In this document: one piece after another, positions 1 to 9,074 of the stretch | How the letters are laid out: every line of letters begins with the position of its first letter | Numbering within the stretch: position 1 is the stretch's first letter | Assembly: GCF_029767005.1 (NCBI RefSeq) | Contig: NZ_JARUQR010000004.1 | Coordinates: 62,517-126,516 of the forward strand | Length of the DNA: 64,000 nucleotides | Direction: 5' to 3' | Source of the DNA: Thiomicrorhabdus sp. ZW0627 | Lineage (GTDB): Bacteria; Pseudomonadota; Gammaproteobacteria; Thiomicrospirales; Thiomicrospiraceae | Notes under the pieces: model-generated | The model's database searches: none | What the model was told of the DNA's origin: nothing | What the model saw: the letters and a program-made list of their open reading frames with translations, nothing else | Program-made: the position numbers and the translations under genes

Positions 1-2
1 GC

Positions 3-239
3 CGCTTAGCCTATGTCGGAATCACTCGAGCGCAAAAGACTCTGACTATGACCTACGCATCCAAGCGCAGAAAATACGGTGAAGACATGGCTTGCGAACC
101 GAGCCGTTTCCTTGAAGAACTGCCGCAGGACATCCTTAAATGGGAAGGTAAACCCGGCCAAGTGGTCAGCAAGGAAGAGCAGATGGAAGAAGGCAACGCC
201 CATTTGGCGAATTTGAAATCGTTTCTTAAAAAAGATTAA
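3..239 (+). CDS. rep: ATP-dependent DNA helicase Rep/UvrD family, 3' end
   Basis: Only the last 78 codons are inside the window; the gene begins to the left. The reading frame opens at base 3 with RLAYVGITRAQ, the conserved motif VI of superfamily 1 UvrD/Rep helicases, whose arginine contacts ATP. It then continues through ASKRRKYGEDM and PSRFLEELP, a tail typical of Rep rather than UvrD. Rep unwinds DNA 3' to 5' and helps restart blocked replication forks. An ATG at 48 lies inside this frame and is internal, not a start. The Rep versus UvrD choice rests on the tail alone. Confidence 0.8.
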   Translation, partial: RLAYVGITRAQKTLTMTYASKRRKYGEDMACEPSRFLEELPQDILKWEGKPGQVVSKEEQMEEGNAHLANLKSFLKKD

Positions 240-295
240 ACTTCTTAGTACCAATTGCGAGCAACCACTCAACCCAAACTATACGGATTCGCTTC

Positions 296-1489
296 ATGCA
301 CCAAACCATTCCGCCGTTTCAATTCGCCCCCATGCCACATATTCATTTCGGCTGGGGAATTCGTCATCAATTGATCGAACACCTGAAAGAGAACTACCGT
401 GGTCGGGTGGTTTTGATAACCGGTAATTTTTTGAGCAGGCCTGGTGAGTTTGGGCAAATCGTTCGCGACACGCTGATGGAAAACAATCGTCTGGTCGATC
501 ACTTCACCGTGTCCGGTGAACCTTCCCCTGACTTGGTCGACTACATTACCAGCCAATGCAAACCTGATACTGAAGCGGTCATCGGCATCGGTGGCGGCAG
601 CGTTCTGGATGCAGCCAAAGCGATTGCCGGCCTGATTCCTAGCCAAACCTCGGTCATGGATTATCTGGAAGGTGTCGGTGCCGGCAAAGCGTTTGATGTT
701 GAAACCTGCCCATTCATTGCGGTACCGACCACCGCTGGAACCGGCAGCGAAACGACGAAAAATTCCGTGCTGTCACGTTTGGGAGAATTCAAAAAGTCTT
801 TCCGCAGTGACAAACTACTGGCCAAAGAAGCCTGGCTGGATCCGGAACTGCTACTGAGCTGCCCAAAAGACATACTCTATGCAACCGGGATGGATGCTTT
901 CACTCAACTGCTTGAGTCCTACACCACACTTAAACCCAATCCGATTACCGATGCACTGGCCTGGCAAGGCATGACCCTATTCAAGGGGGCATTCGAAGCC
1001 ATCGAAAGTGAAAACGAAGCTCTTCAACAACAAGGCTACAGCCGCTTGATGCTGGCTGCTTCGCTTTCCGGAACGACGCTTGCCAATGCGGGACTGGGCG
1101 CTGTACACGGTTTGGCCGGCCCGATCGGCGCCTTCTTCGAAGCACCTCATGGGATTGTCTGCGCGAAACTTCTGGCTCCCATTACCGAAATGAACATCGA
1201 AGCCCTACATCAACAGGATTCTGTACAAACCCGTCAATCATTGGAAAAATATGTCCAAATAGGCCGCCTGCTCAATCCGGATTCAAAACCCGGTGAAGAA
1301 CTAACAGGCCTGGTGAAAATCTTGCAAAGATATGCTCAAACTTACACGCCGCAAGGCCTGGGAGAATTCGGGCTATCCACCGACAACCTAGAACCGGTCA
1401 TCAAAAGTTGCCGAAGCGGCAGCATGTTAGGTAATCCGGTGATACTTTCCGACGAACAATTGCACAAGGCAATAACCCTAGTTCTATAA
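296..1489 (+). CDS. Iron-containing alcohol dehydrogenase family protein
   Basis: A 397-residue group III (Fe-type) alcohol dehydrogenase, near the usual family length of 380-400. The NAD(P)-binding GGGS lies at residues 99-102 and the PTTAGTGSE loop at 144-152. Metal-ligand positions are D200, H271 and H285. The fourth ligand, usually His in a DxxxH motif, is Gln204 here (DAFTQLLE). Such Gln-bearing members occur in the family, so the protein may bind a different metal or bind it differently. It should interconvert an alcohol and an aldehyde or ketone in the cytoplasm; the substrate cannot be read from the sequence. It lies alone between rep and the Lap cluster. Two CAGGCCTG palindromes fall in the gene. 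Confidence 0.85.
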   Translation: MHQTIPPFQFAPMPHIHFGWGIRHQLIEHLKENYRGRVVLITGNFLSRPGEFGQIVRDTLMENNRLVDHFTVSGEPSPDLVDYITSQCKPDTEAVIGIGGGSVLDAAKAIAGLIPSQTSVMDYLEGVGAGKAFDVETCPFIAVPTTAGTGSETTKNSVLSRLGEFKKSFRSDKLLAKEAWLDPELLLSCPKDILYATGMDAFTQLLESYTTLKPNPITDALAWQGMTLFKGAFEAIESENEALQQQGYSRLMLAASLSGTTLANAGLGAVHGLAGPIGAFFEAPHGIVCAKLLAPITEMNIEALHQQDSVQTRQSLEKYVQIGRLLNPDSKPGEELTGLVKILQRYAQTYTPQGLGEFGLSTDNLEPVIKSCRSGSMLGNPVILSDEQLHKAITLVL

Positions 1490-1548
1490 AAGAATTTAAT
1501 TTAGGCATGCGCATCATTTGAGTTAGAATAAAAATATCTCATTTTCTA

Positions 1549-1573
1549 CGCATTTTTAATAAAAATTATGCGA
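1549..1573. repeat. AT-rich inverted repeat upstream of the OmpA-like gene
   Basis: Arms ACGCAT and ATGCG flank an AT core (TTTTTAATAAAAA). It lies about 60 bases after the alcohol dehydrogenase stop and 85 bases before the lipoprotein start. It could be a weak terminator for the dehydrogenase or an operator for the adhesion cluster. There is no clear choice between these. Confidence 0.3.
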
Positions 1574-1656
1574 GACTAGGTTATTATGCAAAGATAAGTT
1601 TCAACTCACATTTATCAACCATAGGCAACTCACTCTTAAAATCCCTGGAGCCAGTC

Positions 1657-2586
1657 ATGATACGCTTATCAAATCAGTCAAGAATTTACCTATTGCTTAC
1701 TCTTGCTTTTATGGCCGGATTAAACGGCTGTTCCACGACGGAAGAAACTAAAGAGTACCCATCCGCTGCCATTAAGGTTCTGTATGAAGATGATCCTGAA
1801 GCGCTTACCCAAGAATATAAAGACTTAGACGAAGACGGCGTTACAGACAAGTTAGACCATTGCCAAAATACCGTCCCCGGCATCAAAGTCGACTCATACG
1901 GCTGCGAACTGGACAGCGACGGTGACGGCGTCTATGACAAAGACGACCAGTGCCCAGGCACTCCTCCTGGCGTAAAAGTCAACTCTTTGGGCTGTGAACC
2001 TGACGATGACCGTGATGGCGTTGCCAACTCAATCGATCTTTGTCCTGACACACCTCTAGGTACGCCAGTAGATGAAAAAGGTTGTCCTTTGGACATGGAT
2101 GAAGACCGTGACGGCGTATTCAACGACGACGATCAGTGCCCTGGCACCCCACTAGGCGTGAAGGTCAACAAATACGGATGCCCTCCAGAAGTCCTTGTTC
2201 TAAGTAACATCGTATTTGACACCAACTCTTCGAAAATCCGTGACGATCAAGCTGCAGTACTTAAGCAGAACGCAAGTCGCTTAAAAACTTTGAAGAGCAC
2301 AGAAGTTATTTTGGTTACCGGACATACGGACAGCGTCGGTTCAAACCAATACAACCTGTGGTTGTCATGGCGTCGTGCGGACAGCGCTAAAGAGTTCTTG
2401 TTGAATGCAATGCAACTAAAAGACGATCAACTTTACATTCTTGGTAAAGGTGAAGAAGCTCCGATTGCTGACAACAAAACGGCGGAAGGAAGACAGAAAA
2501 ACCGTCGTATTGAACTTAAAGTCATCCCTCGTACTGAAGTGCCCGATGCAGCTAAAGCTCGACTTCCCGAAAACATCGGGAAATAA
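1657..2586 (+). CDS. OmpA-family lipoprotein with thrombospondin type 3 repeats
   Basis: A 309-residue outer-membrane lipoprotein. A signal peptide ends in lipobox LNGC with the lipidated Cys25. Residues about 56-175 hold four calcium-binding thrombospondin type 3 style repeats (DxDxDGVxD...C), each followed by a GCxxD/E segment. The C-terminal OmpA domain (about 182-290) carries TGHTDSVGS and the LSWRRA peptidoglycan-binding signature, so the protein should tether the outer membrane to the cell wall. It heads the run of Lap genes on the same strand, separated from lapG by a strong hairpin. A structural role in supporting the secretion or adhesion apparatus is inferred from position only. Confidence 0.85.
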   Translation: MIRLSNQSRIYLLLTLAFMAGLNGCSTTEETKEYPSAAIKVLYEDDPEALTQEYKDLDEDGVTDKLDHCQNTVPGIKVDSYGCELDSDGDGVYDKDDQCPGTPPGVKVNSLGCEPDDDRDGVANSIDLCPDTPLGTPVDEKGCPLDMDEDRDGVFNDDDQCPGTPLGVKVNKYGCPPEVLVLSNIVFDTNSSKIRDDQAAVLKQNASRLKTLKSTEVILVTGHTDSVGSNQYNLWLSWRRADSAKEFLLNAMQLKDDQLYILGKGEEAPIADNKTAEGRQKNRRIELKVIPRTEVPDAAKARLPENIGK

Positions 2587-2619
2587 AGCAGTCGTTGAAG
2601 CATTTGAACTTCAATACCA

Positions 2620-2674
2620 ACGAAATAACCTAACCCAACAGGTGGTTTATGACCACTTGGGTTAGGTTTTCGTT
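2620..2674 (+). terminator. Strong hairpin overlapping the lapG ribosome-binding site and start codon
   Basis: Arms AACCTAACCCAA (2627-2638) and TTGGGTTAGGTT (2657-2668) pair perfectly. The stem extends outward through AACGAA/TTCGTT and inward through GTGGT/ACCAC, leaving TTATG as the loop. The AGGTGG Shine-Dalgarno (2640-2645) is mostly in the stem and the lapG ATG (2649) is in the loop. A short T run follows. It could terminate the lipoprotein transcript, or hide the lapG start and throttle its translation, or both. Confidence 0.6.
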
Positions 2675-3308
2675 CATCCTGGCTATCGGCCTGACAACAA
2701 GCTTATTAAGCGCCAACGTACAAAATCCCACCAAGGTTTTTACCGAAAAACAGCTTGCCGCCGCCGGTCAAAAATATGGACCTCTCGCAGTCAAACGCTT
2801 GCAAGCATGGCAAGAGTTAGTTGACGATAATATCGGCCGTCCTGAAAAAACAGTCCTCAAAGCCGTCAATGACTTTTTCAACCAAGCGCAATTCGTTTCC
2901 GACCAAATTCACTGGAAAAAAAGCGATTACTGGGCTACTCCGATTGAATTCCTAGGCACGGATGCCGGAGACTGTGAAGATTACGTCATTGCCAAATACT
3001 TTACCCTCAAAGCCATCGGAATCCCGGAAGAAAAGCTTTATCTAACATACGTTAAGGCGATTCGACTCAATCAAACCCATATGGTTTTGACCTATTTTGA
3101 AACACCGAAATCCATTCCATTGGTATTGGACAACATCAACAAACGTATTTTTCCAGCCACAAAACGTAACGACCTCGTACCTATATACAGCTTTAACGGT
3201 GACGGCCTCTGGCTGTCCAGACAGCGAGGAAAAGGTAAAGAAGTCAAAGGCGGCACACAAAGGCTGAAAAAATGGAACATTCTGCTTAAAAAGCTGGAAA
3301 ATAATTAA
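2649..3308 (+). CDS. lapG: LapG-like periplasmic cysteine protease (BTLCP family)
   Basis: A 219-residue transglutaminase-like cysteine peptidase with an N-terminal signal peptide (about residues 1-22). The expected catalytic triad is present: Cys109 in DAGDCEDYV, His144 in THMVLTY and Asp161 in LDNI. The conserved acidic residues around Cys109 match the calcium site known in LapG. Known role: in the periplasm LapG cuts the N-terminal retention region of a giant adhesin and frees the cell from the surface. It is held inactive by c-di-GMP-bound LapD. The next gene is LapD, which strongly supports the call. The start at 2649 has an AGGTGG site 3 bases upstream, though it is buried in a hairpin. 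Confidence 0.9.
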   Translation: MTTWVRFSFILAIGLTTSLLSANVQNPTKVFTEKQLAAAGQKYGPLAVKRLQAWQELVDDNIGRPEKTVLKAVNDFFNQAQFVSDQIHWKKSDYWATPIEFLGTDAGDCEDYVIAKYFTLKAIGIPEEKLYLTYVKAIRLNQTHMVLTYFETPKSIPLVLDNINKRIFPATKRNDLVPIYSFNGDGLWLSRQRGKGKEVKGGTQRLKKWNILLKKLENN

Positions 3309-3359
3309 ATAGACATACCTCACGACATTGAGGCCTATCCGGATAGAAAGGAAAAACAT

Positions 3360-5303
3360 ATGAGCTTAAACAAACAGATGATGATTTTTATCGCATCCAT
3401 GCTTTTGATCTTACTCATAGGGACATTTGCACTCAACCTTTCAAACACCAAAAACTTTCTGCAGGATCAGTTAAGTTCGCACGCACAGGATACCGCGACC
3501 TCACTAGGCCTATCTTTAAGCAGCAATGCCGATCCGGACGATCTGCCGACAATGGAAACCATGATCAATGCGGTGTTCGATCGCGGCTATTATTCCAACA
3601 TTACCCTGACAGACATGGACGGAAAGATACTATATGAGCGCACCAACCCGAAAGAAATGGAAGCTGTGCCAAGCTGGTTCATCCATTCAATTGACTTACA
3701 GACCCCACCAGCGGCCGCTGTAGTCCAATCCGGCTGGATTCCAACGGGCACATTAGAAGTTACCAGCCATACCGGCTACGCGTACATTGAACTTTGGAAA
3801 GCCTTCATCAATCTATCAACTTGGTTCCTACTAGCCGCAGCGGCCGCCATCCTGATTGTCGTTACCGCCCTTAGAATCATGTTGAAGCCATTGAAACAAA
3901 TGGAAAAACAAGCTGAAGCGATTGTAAAAAAAGAATATCTGGTTCAGGATCACTTGCCTAATACCGTTGAATTCAGACGCGTGGTCTCGGCGATGAACGC
4001 CATGGTTCAAAAAATGAAAGAAGTCTTCGAACGTGATGCCAAGACAGCTGAAAGACTGCAAAAAATGGCCTACCAGGATAACGTAACCGGATTAAGTAAC
4101 CGCCGCCACTTTGAAATGATTGTCGACAGCCTACTGGATCCGAAAGAAGACGCCAGCCCTGGCATCATCGCTTTAATCCGAATTCATGGTCTGAAAGAAC
4201 TCAACGACCAATTCGGCTACTTAATCGGAGACCAACTGGTTAAAAACATCGCGGATAAAATGCAAGAAGGCATCACTTCACCTGACGCTTTGTCCGCAAG
4301 ACTCAACGGAACGGAACTGGTTGCGGTCATTCCGTCAGAATCTCAAAATAAAATTCAACCCGGCCTGCAAGCCATTAACGACGCCATTCCAGACTTATTG
4401 TCGGAACTCAATGCCAGCCATGCGCCGGTTTCAGTTTCCGTCGCTTTCATGGATTACCAACCAGGTGACAGCCGAGGCAAGCTGCTTTCCTCCCTGGACT
4501 ACGCCATTCAACAGGCCAGTGAGCAAGGTGAGAACAACGCATTCTATTATTCAGACCAAGCTCAGACAGATAACCAGAACTCAATTTGGACTAACCTGAT
4601 CGAAAAAGCCATCCAGGAAGCCCGTTTCATCCTTTACCAACAAAGCGCTTATACGTTAGACGGAAAGATTGATGATAAAGAAGTACTGATTCGTCTAAAA
4701 GATGAAGAAGGCACAGTTCATTCGGCAGGCTACTTTATGCCTGCTGTTGAACAACTTGGTAAGACGACGGAAATCGACAAACTGGTCGTTGGGTTGGTTT
4801 TCGACTACCTAGCAACCCACTCAAGCACCCATCGCTTATCAGTTAACCTCACTCGCTCGATCATCTTGAACCGAGATTTGCAGTCTTGGCTTCTGGACAA
4901 ATTGCAACATTCAGGCAGCTACTGTAAAAACCTTTCTTTTGAATTAACGGAGCAGTTAATTTCGGAGTCTCCTGAAACAACGTTTGATTTCATCCGATCC
5001 CTGAAAGCACTTGGCGTAGCAATCGGTATCGACCATTTCGGAAGCCGCTTTGCCAACTTGCGCTACTTACAAGGACTTCAACCCGATTATGTAAAATTGG
5101 ATTCCGCGTTCAGTAAAGCGATTGAGAGCGACGATCAGACCCGCTCTTACGTTTCAAGCCTGTGTGAGATGGCGAAAAGCCTGGACATCAAAGTCATAGC
5201 CATGGCGATTGAAAACCAAGCCCAGCTTGATGCTTTCAAAGAACTTGGAGTCCCGCTTTTCCAAGGTTACTATTACGGTGCACCAACACCATTAGCCGAG
5301 TAA
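3360..5303 (+). CDS. lapD: LapD-like c-di-GMP receptor with degenerate GGDEF-EAL domains
   Basis: A 647-residue inner-membrane receptor. Transmembrane helix 1 is at about 8-27; a periplasmic LapD/MoxY-type domain follows (28-150) with GWIP at 125-128, matching the Trp-Pro that binds LapG. Then come helix 2 (about 153-173), a HAMP segment (174-225), a GGDEF-like domain (236-400) and an EAL-like domain (410-640). Both enzyme motifs are degenerate: NGTEL replaces GGDEF (316-320) and EVL replaces EAL. This fits a sensor rather than an enzyme. Known role: c-di-GMP binding to the EAL-like domain pulls LapG to the membrane and preserves the adhesin. It lies 51 bases after lapG with an AGAAAGGAAAA ribosome site. 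Confidence 0.9.
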   Translation: MSLNKQMMIFIASMLLILLIGTFALNLSNTKNFLQDQLSSHAQDTATSLGLSLSSNADPDDLPTMETMINAVFDRGYYSNITLTDMDGKILYERTNPKEMEAVPSWFIHSIDLQTPPAAAVVQSGWIPTGTLEVTSHTGYAYIELWKAFINLSTWFLLAAAAAILIVVTALRIMLKPLKQMEKQAEAIVKKEYLVQDHLPNTVEFRRVVSAMNAMVQKMKEVFERDAKTAERLQKMAYQDNVTGLSNRRHFEMIVDSLLDPKEDASPGIIALIRIHGLKELNDQFGYLIGDQLVKNIADKMQEGITSPDALSARLNGTELVAVIPSESQNKIQPGLQAINDAIPDLLSELNASHAPVSVSVAFMDYQPGDSRGKLLSSLDYAIQQASEQGENNAFYYSDQAQTDNQNSIWTNLIEKAIQEARFILYQQSAYTLDGKIDDKEVLIRLKDEEGTVHSAGYFMPAVEQLGKTTEIDKLVVGLVFDYLATHSSTHRLSVNLTRSIILNRDLQSWLLDKLQHSGSYCKNLSFELTEQLISESPETTFDFIRSLKALGVAIGIDHFGSRFANLRYLQGLQPDYVKLDSAFSKAIESDDQTRSYVSSLCEMAKSLDIKVIAMAIENQAQLDAFKELGVPLFQGYYYGAPTPLAE

Positions 5304-5348
5304 CTCAAAGAAAAAACCGTGGTTTTACAAAAGACAACTTAATAGACA

Positions 5349-5377
5349 TTGAATTATTATGGAATCTCGGATAAAGT
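5349..5377 (+). promoter_or_regulatory. Candidate sigma-70 promoter for the lapBC genes
   Basis: TTGAAT (5349-5354), a 17-base spacer, then TAAAGT (5372-5377). It lies 46 bases before the lapB start, in the only sizeable gap between lapD and lapB. It has moderate matches in both hexamers. A small A/T-flanked hairpin (AAAACC gt GGTTTT) just after lapD may be a weak terminator before it. Confidence 0.35.
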
Positions 5378-5422
5378 CACTCCATTATGAATTTTACTAA
5401 CGAATAGGAAGCTACGAGCACA

Positions 5423-7621
5423 ATGACGGCCAGTTCCACACCGAATAATTTAATGGACAACGACGCCATTGACTATAAACCGGGAACGTCGTTCAGCGGG
5501 ATTAACAGTCCGCTTTTGGAGTGCTTGGTTCTTTACAGCAAGCTCAATAGAAACCCTGTCTCCAAAGACTCCCTAACCGCGGGCTTACCGATTCAATCCG
5601 AAGAGATTTCTCCGGACATATTCAAACGTGCTGCCTCCCGTGCCGGGCTGGCTGCAAGCTTTAAAGAGAAAAAGCTCAACGAAATTTCCAGCCTGGTTCT
5701 GCCATGCATTCTACTGCTCAAAAATCACCAGGCCTGTCTACTTGAAAAAATCGATTTTGAAAAACAGCAGGCCACTCTCATCTTCCCGGATAACGAAGAA
5801 GGTAAAACCACCGTTTCTCTAGAAGAGCTACAAGAAGACTATATAGGTTATGCCGTCTATTTGACTCAAAAGGCTTTCTACGAACATCACGAAGAGGGTC
5901 TAGTCGGCTTTAAACAGGGGCACTGGTTCTGGAGTACGCTCTGGTCGGCGAGATCGATATATAGAGATGTATTGATTGCATCCATTGTGATCAACTTTTT
6001 CATTCTGGCCAACCCTCTTTTTGTCATGAATGTCTATGACCGGATTGTTCCAAACAATGCCGTCGAATCTCTTTGGGTACTCGCTATCGGCGTTAGTGTC
6101 GTCTATATGTTCGATATCCTTCTCAAGTTCCTTCGCTCCTACTTTCTGGAGATAGCCGGAAAGAAAAGCGACGTATTAATGTCCGCCAAACTTTTCGAAC
6201 AAACCCTGGGGCTGACAATGGCCAACCGAGGGGGAAGTATCGGTGCCTTCGCAAACAACCTTCGCGAATTCGACAGCATTCGAAACTTCTTCACATCGGG
6301 AACTATCGCCTCTTTGGTAGACTTACCTTTTGTAGTCATCTTCCTATCGGTCATTTTTTACATTGCCGGTAACATCGTACTTGTACCAATCGGCATTATC
6401 TTGATCATCTTGCTTTACAGCATGATTCTAAAAAACCCGATTCAACGCAGTATTGAAGCTTCTTATGAGGCAACGAGCCAAAAAAATGCCGTGCTCATAG
6501 AAACCCTAACCGCTATGGAGACCATCAAAGCACTAGGGGTCGAGGCACATTCACAATGGAAATGGGAACAAGCCGTCGGTGAAATTGCCAGAGCAAGCAT
6601 ACGTTCAAAAATGTTACAAAGTTCAATCGGTAGAATGACCGGGTTCATGCAGCAAATGAGCACAGTTATCATCGTTCTGGCCGGCGTTTACCTGATTAAA
6701 GAGGGCGAATTAACAATGGGGGGCTTAATCGCCACCGTAATGATCAGCCAAAGAGCAATCGGACCGATGGGACAATTTGCGAGTTTGACCTCTTCATACC
6801 AACAAACAAAAGTCGCACTTACTACCCTTAATGAATTAATGAAAAAGGAAATTGAGCGCCCGGACTCCAAACGCTTCATTCAACACCCTAACTTTGAAGG
6901 TTCCATTGAATTTGTAGACGTCAGCTTTACTTACCCGGAAGAGACCAAACCGGCTCTAAGCCACGTAAGCTTTAAAATTAAACCCGGAGAGAAAGTCGGG
7001 ATTATCGGACGCATCGGCTCTGGTAAATCTACGATCGAGAAGCTCATTCTCGGATTTTACCGTCCAACCGAAGGGAGCATTCTGATTGACGGCATCGATA
7101 TCACGCAACTTGATCCTGCTGAGTTGCGACGCAATATCAACTATGTTCCGCAAGAAGTCACTCTGTTCAGTGGAGACGTTCGTGAAAACATAGCTTATCG
7201 TGCACCTTATATTGAGGACGACGTGATCATTAAAGCTGCTCGACTTGCAGGAGTTGACGACTTTGTTAAACAACATCCTTCTGGTTACAGCCTTAAAATC
7301 AACGAAGGCGGAAGTTCACTTTCAGGCGGACAGAGACAGAGCATCGGTGTCGCTCGCGCTTTACTGCTGGAAGCACCGATTTACTTATTTGATGAACCGA
7401 CAAATTCTTTAGACGCGAAATCCGAACAGATGATGATTGACCGCCTCAAGAAAGGAACCATTAAAAACACCAGCATTGTCGTTACCCATAAAATGAGCCT
7501 ACTTCAACTAACAGACCGGTTAATTGTCATGGATAACGGTAAAGTCATCGCTGACGGCGATAAGAGTACCGTACTGGAAGCCCTGAAGACAGGACGAATC
7601 AATAAAAGCAACTTATCATGA
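5423..7621 (+). CDS. lapB: LapB-like type I secretion ABC transporter
   Basis: A 732-residue inner-membrane ABC exporter of the type I secretion family. Residues about 30-155 form a C39-peptidase-like domain that appears to lack a working catalytic Cys-His pair. This is typical of exporters whose cargo is not cleaved, such as LapB and HlyB. The membrane domain runs about 180-440. The ATPase has Walker A GRIGSGKST (529-537), signature LSGGQ (633-637) and Walker B IYLFDEPT (653-660). It should power export of a large RTX-type adhesin together with the LapC adaptor and LapE outer-membrane channel nearby. The stop overlaps the lapC start by 4 bases (ATGA). Confidence 0.88.
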   Translation: MTASSTPNNLMDNDAIDYKPGTSFSGINSPLLECLVLYSKLNRNPVSKDSLTAGLPIQSEEISPDIFKRAASRAGLAASFKEKKLNEISSLVLPCILLLKNHQACLLEKIDFEKQQATLIFPDNEEGKTTVSLEELQEDYIGYAVYLTQKAFYEHHEEGLVGFKQGHWFWSTLWSARSIYRDVLIASIVINFFILANPLFVMNVYDRIVPNNAVESLWVLAIGVSVVYMFDILLKFLRSYFLEIAGKKSDVLMSAKLFEQTLGLTMANRGGSIGAFANNLREFDSIRNFFTSGTIASLVDLPFVVIFLSVIFYIAGNIVLVPIGIILIILLYSMILKNPIQRSIEASYEATSQKNAVLIETLTAMETIKALGVEAHSQWKWEQAVGEIARASIRSKMLQSSIGRMTGFMQQMSTVIIVLAGVYLIKEGELTMGGLIATVMISQRAIGPMGQFASLTSSYQQTKVALTTLNELMKKEIERPDSKRFIQHPNFEGSIEFVDVSFTYPEETKPALSHVSFKIKPGEKVGIIGRIGSGKSTIEKLILGFYRPTEGSILIDGIDITQLDPAELRRNINYVPQEVTLFSGDVRENIAYRAPYIEDDVIIKAARLAGVDDFVKQHPSGYSLKINEGGSSLSGGQRQSIGVARALLLEAPIYLFDEPTNSLDAKSEQMMIDRLKKGTIKNTSIVVTHKMSLLQLTDRLIVMDNGKVIADGDKSTVLEALKTGRINKSNLS

Positions 7622-8982
7622 CCGATGAAATCAAACCTAAAACCGTAATCAGACCAAACAAACGTGAAGACCAGAGTGATCTGGAGTTCATGTCTAGCTT
7701 GAGTCAAGCCGCCCTTGAAAAGCCGACTAAAAAGTCGCAACTGGTTGTATGGGTTGTTCTTCTAGTCGTAATCTGGCTCATCACGTGGGCCAATTATGCC
7801 GAACTCGACAAGATCGTCCGAGGTGAAGGGAAAGTAGTTCCCTCCTCGAAAATCCAAATCATACAAAACCTCGAAGGCGGGATTGTCGAAGACATTTTTG
7901 TACAGCCCGGTGATAAGGTAAGAAAAGGCGATACTTTAATCAAACTGGACAATACCCAATTCGCTAGCTCATTCGGTGAAAGTAAAATTCGAGCGATGCA
8001 GCTGCAAGCGCAAGCCAAAAGACTTCAAGCTGAAGCGTTTGATAAACCTTTAGCAGAGGAAAAATATCCTGACGATCCCGTTATGCAGTCCCTGTTTGAC
8101 CGAGAATACAACTTGTACCAATCACGTCAAAAACAGTTATTAACCAACGATGCGATTCTTGCCGCGCAAATTGAACAACACAAACTCGATTTACGCGAAG
8201 CATACAGTCAAAAAACTCAACTGACACGCTCTCACACGCTTCTGACTCGCGAGATCAGCATGATGAAGCCTTTAGTTAAACAAGGAATCGCTTCAGAAGT
8301 TGATCTTTTAAAGACGCAACGTGAAGAAAACGATGCTTTAACGAAACTAAAAACAACGAACAATAGCATCCCAAGACTCAAATCCATCATTGCTGAAGCT
8401 GAAAACAAGCGTAAACAGGCTAAAGAAGAGTTCATGAACCAAGCTCATAAAGACCTGAATGATGTGTTGGCGGAAATGAGCCAGATTGAACAATCCAATA
8501 CCGCCTTGGAGGATCGTGTCAGCCGCACGGCAATCAAATCACCTGTAAACGGAACCATTAAGCAGCTTCTGGTCAATACAATCGGCGGAGTCGTTCAACC
8601 GGGCAGCGACATCGTTGAAATCGTGCCAAATGACGACAGGCTTGTTCTTGAAACAAAAATATTGCCGGCAGATATTGGATTTGTCTATCCGGGTTTGAAG
8701 GCGAAAGTGAAGTTTACGGCCTATGATTTTGCGATCTACGGTGGACTGGAGGGGACTGTTACACGAATTTCCGCCGACACCATAACCGATGAAGAAGGAA
8801 ACAGCTTCTACATTGCTCGTATTCAAACCGACAATAACCACCTGGGAACAAAGAACAATCCTTTGTACTTACTACCGGGAATGACAGCCAGTGTTGATAT
8901 CGTTGTAGGGAAGCACACAATCCTGGAATATATTTTAAAACCGATCATAAAAGCGAGAGAACTCGCGTTACGAGAATCTTAA
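7618..8982 (+). CDS. lapC: LapC-like HlyD-family membrane fusion protein
   Basis: A 454-residue periplasmic adaptor. A cytoplasmic N-terminus is followed by one transmembrane helix (about 41-58), a first lipoyl half (VVPSSKIQIIQNLEGGIV), a long coiled-coil hairpin (about 120-300) and the second lipoyl half with a beta-barrel domain (SPVNGTIKQLLVNTIGGVV). This is the layout of HlyD-family proteins that bridge the inner-membrane ABC pump and the TolC-like channel. It is translationally coupled to lapB by an ATGA overlap, so the two subunits are probably made in fixed ratio. I see no terminator after it. Confidence 0.9.
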   Translation: MTDEIKPKTVIRPNKREDQSDLEFMSSLSQAALEKPTKKSQLVVWVVLLVVIWLITWANYAELDKIVRGEGKVVPSSKIQIIQNLEGGIVEDIFVQPGDKVRKGDTLIKLDNTQFASSFGESKIRAMQLQAQAKRLQAEAFDKPLAEEKYPDDPVMQSLFDREYNLYQSRQKQLLTNDAILAAQIEQHKLDLREAYSQKTQLTRSHTLLTREISMMKPLVKQGIASEVDLLKTQREENDALTKLKTTNNSIPRLKSIIAEAENKRKQAKEEFMNQAHKDLNDVLAEMSQIEQSNTALEDRVSRTAIKSPVNGTIKQLLVNTIGGVVQPGSDIVEIVPNDDRLVLETKILPADIGFVYPGLKAKVKFTAYDFAIYGGLEGTVTRISADTITDEEGNSFYIARIQTDNNHLGTKNNPLYLLPGMTASVDIVVGKHTILEYILKPIIKARELALRES

Positions 8983-8993
8983 AATAAAGTAAT

Positions 8994-9030
8994 TTAATGA
9001 AACTCATTAATACGCATTATTTGCTATAAT
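8994..9030 (+). promoter_or_regulatory. Extended -10 promoter with an overlapping dyad operator
   Basis: TGCTATAAT (9022-9030) is an extended -10 element 45 bases before the LuxR gene. Where the -35 should be (about 9002-9007) lies a perfect dyad, TTAATGA-aac-TCATTAA (8994-9010). No good -35 hexamer is visible, so an activator or repressor bound at the dyad would be expected to set its strength. Autoregulation by the LuxR product is possible but is inference. Confidence 0.5.
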
Positions 9031-9074
9031 TTTTTTGAGTGACTAGGATAACCATATAAAGAGTAATTTTAATA

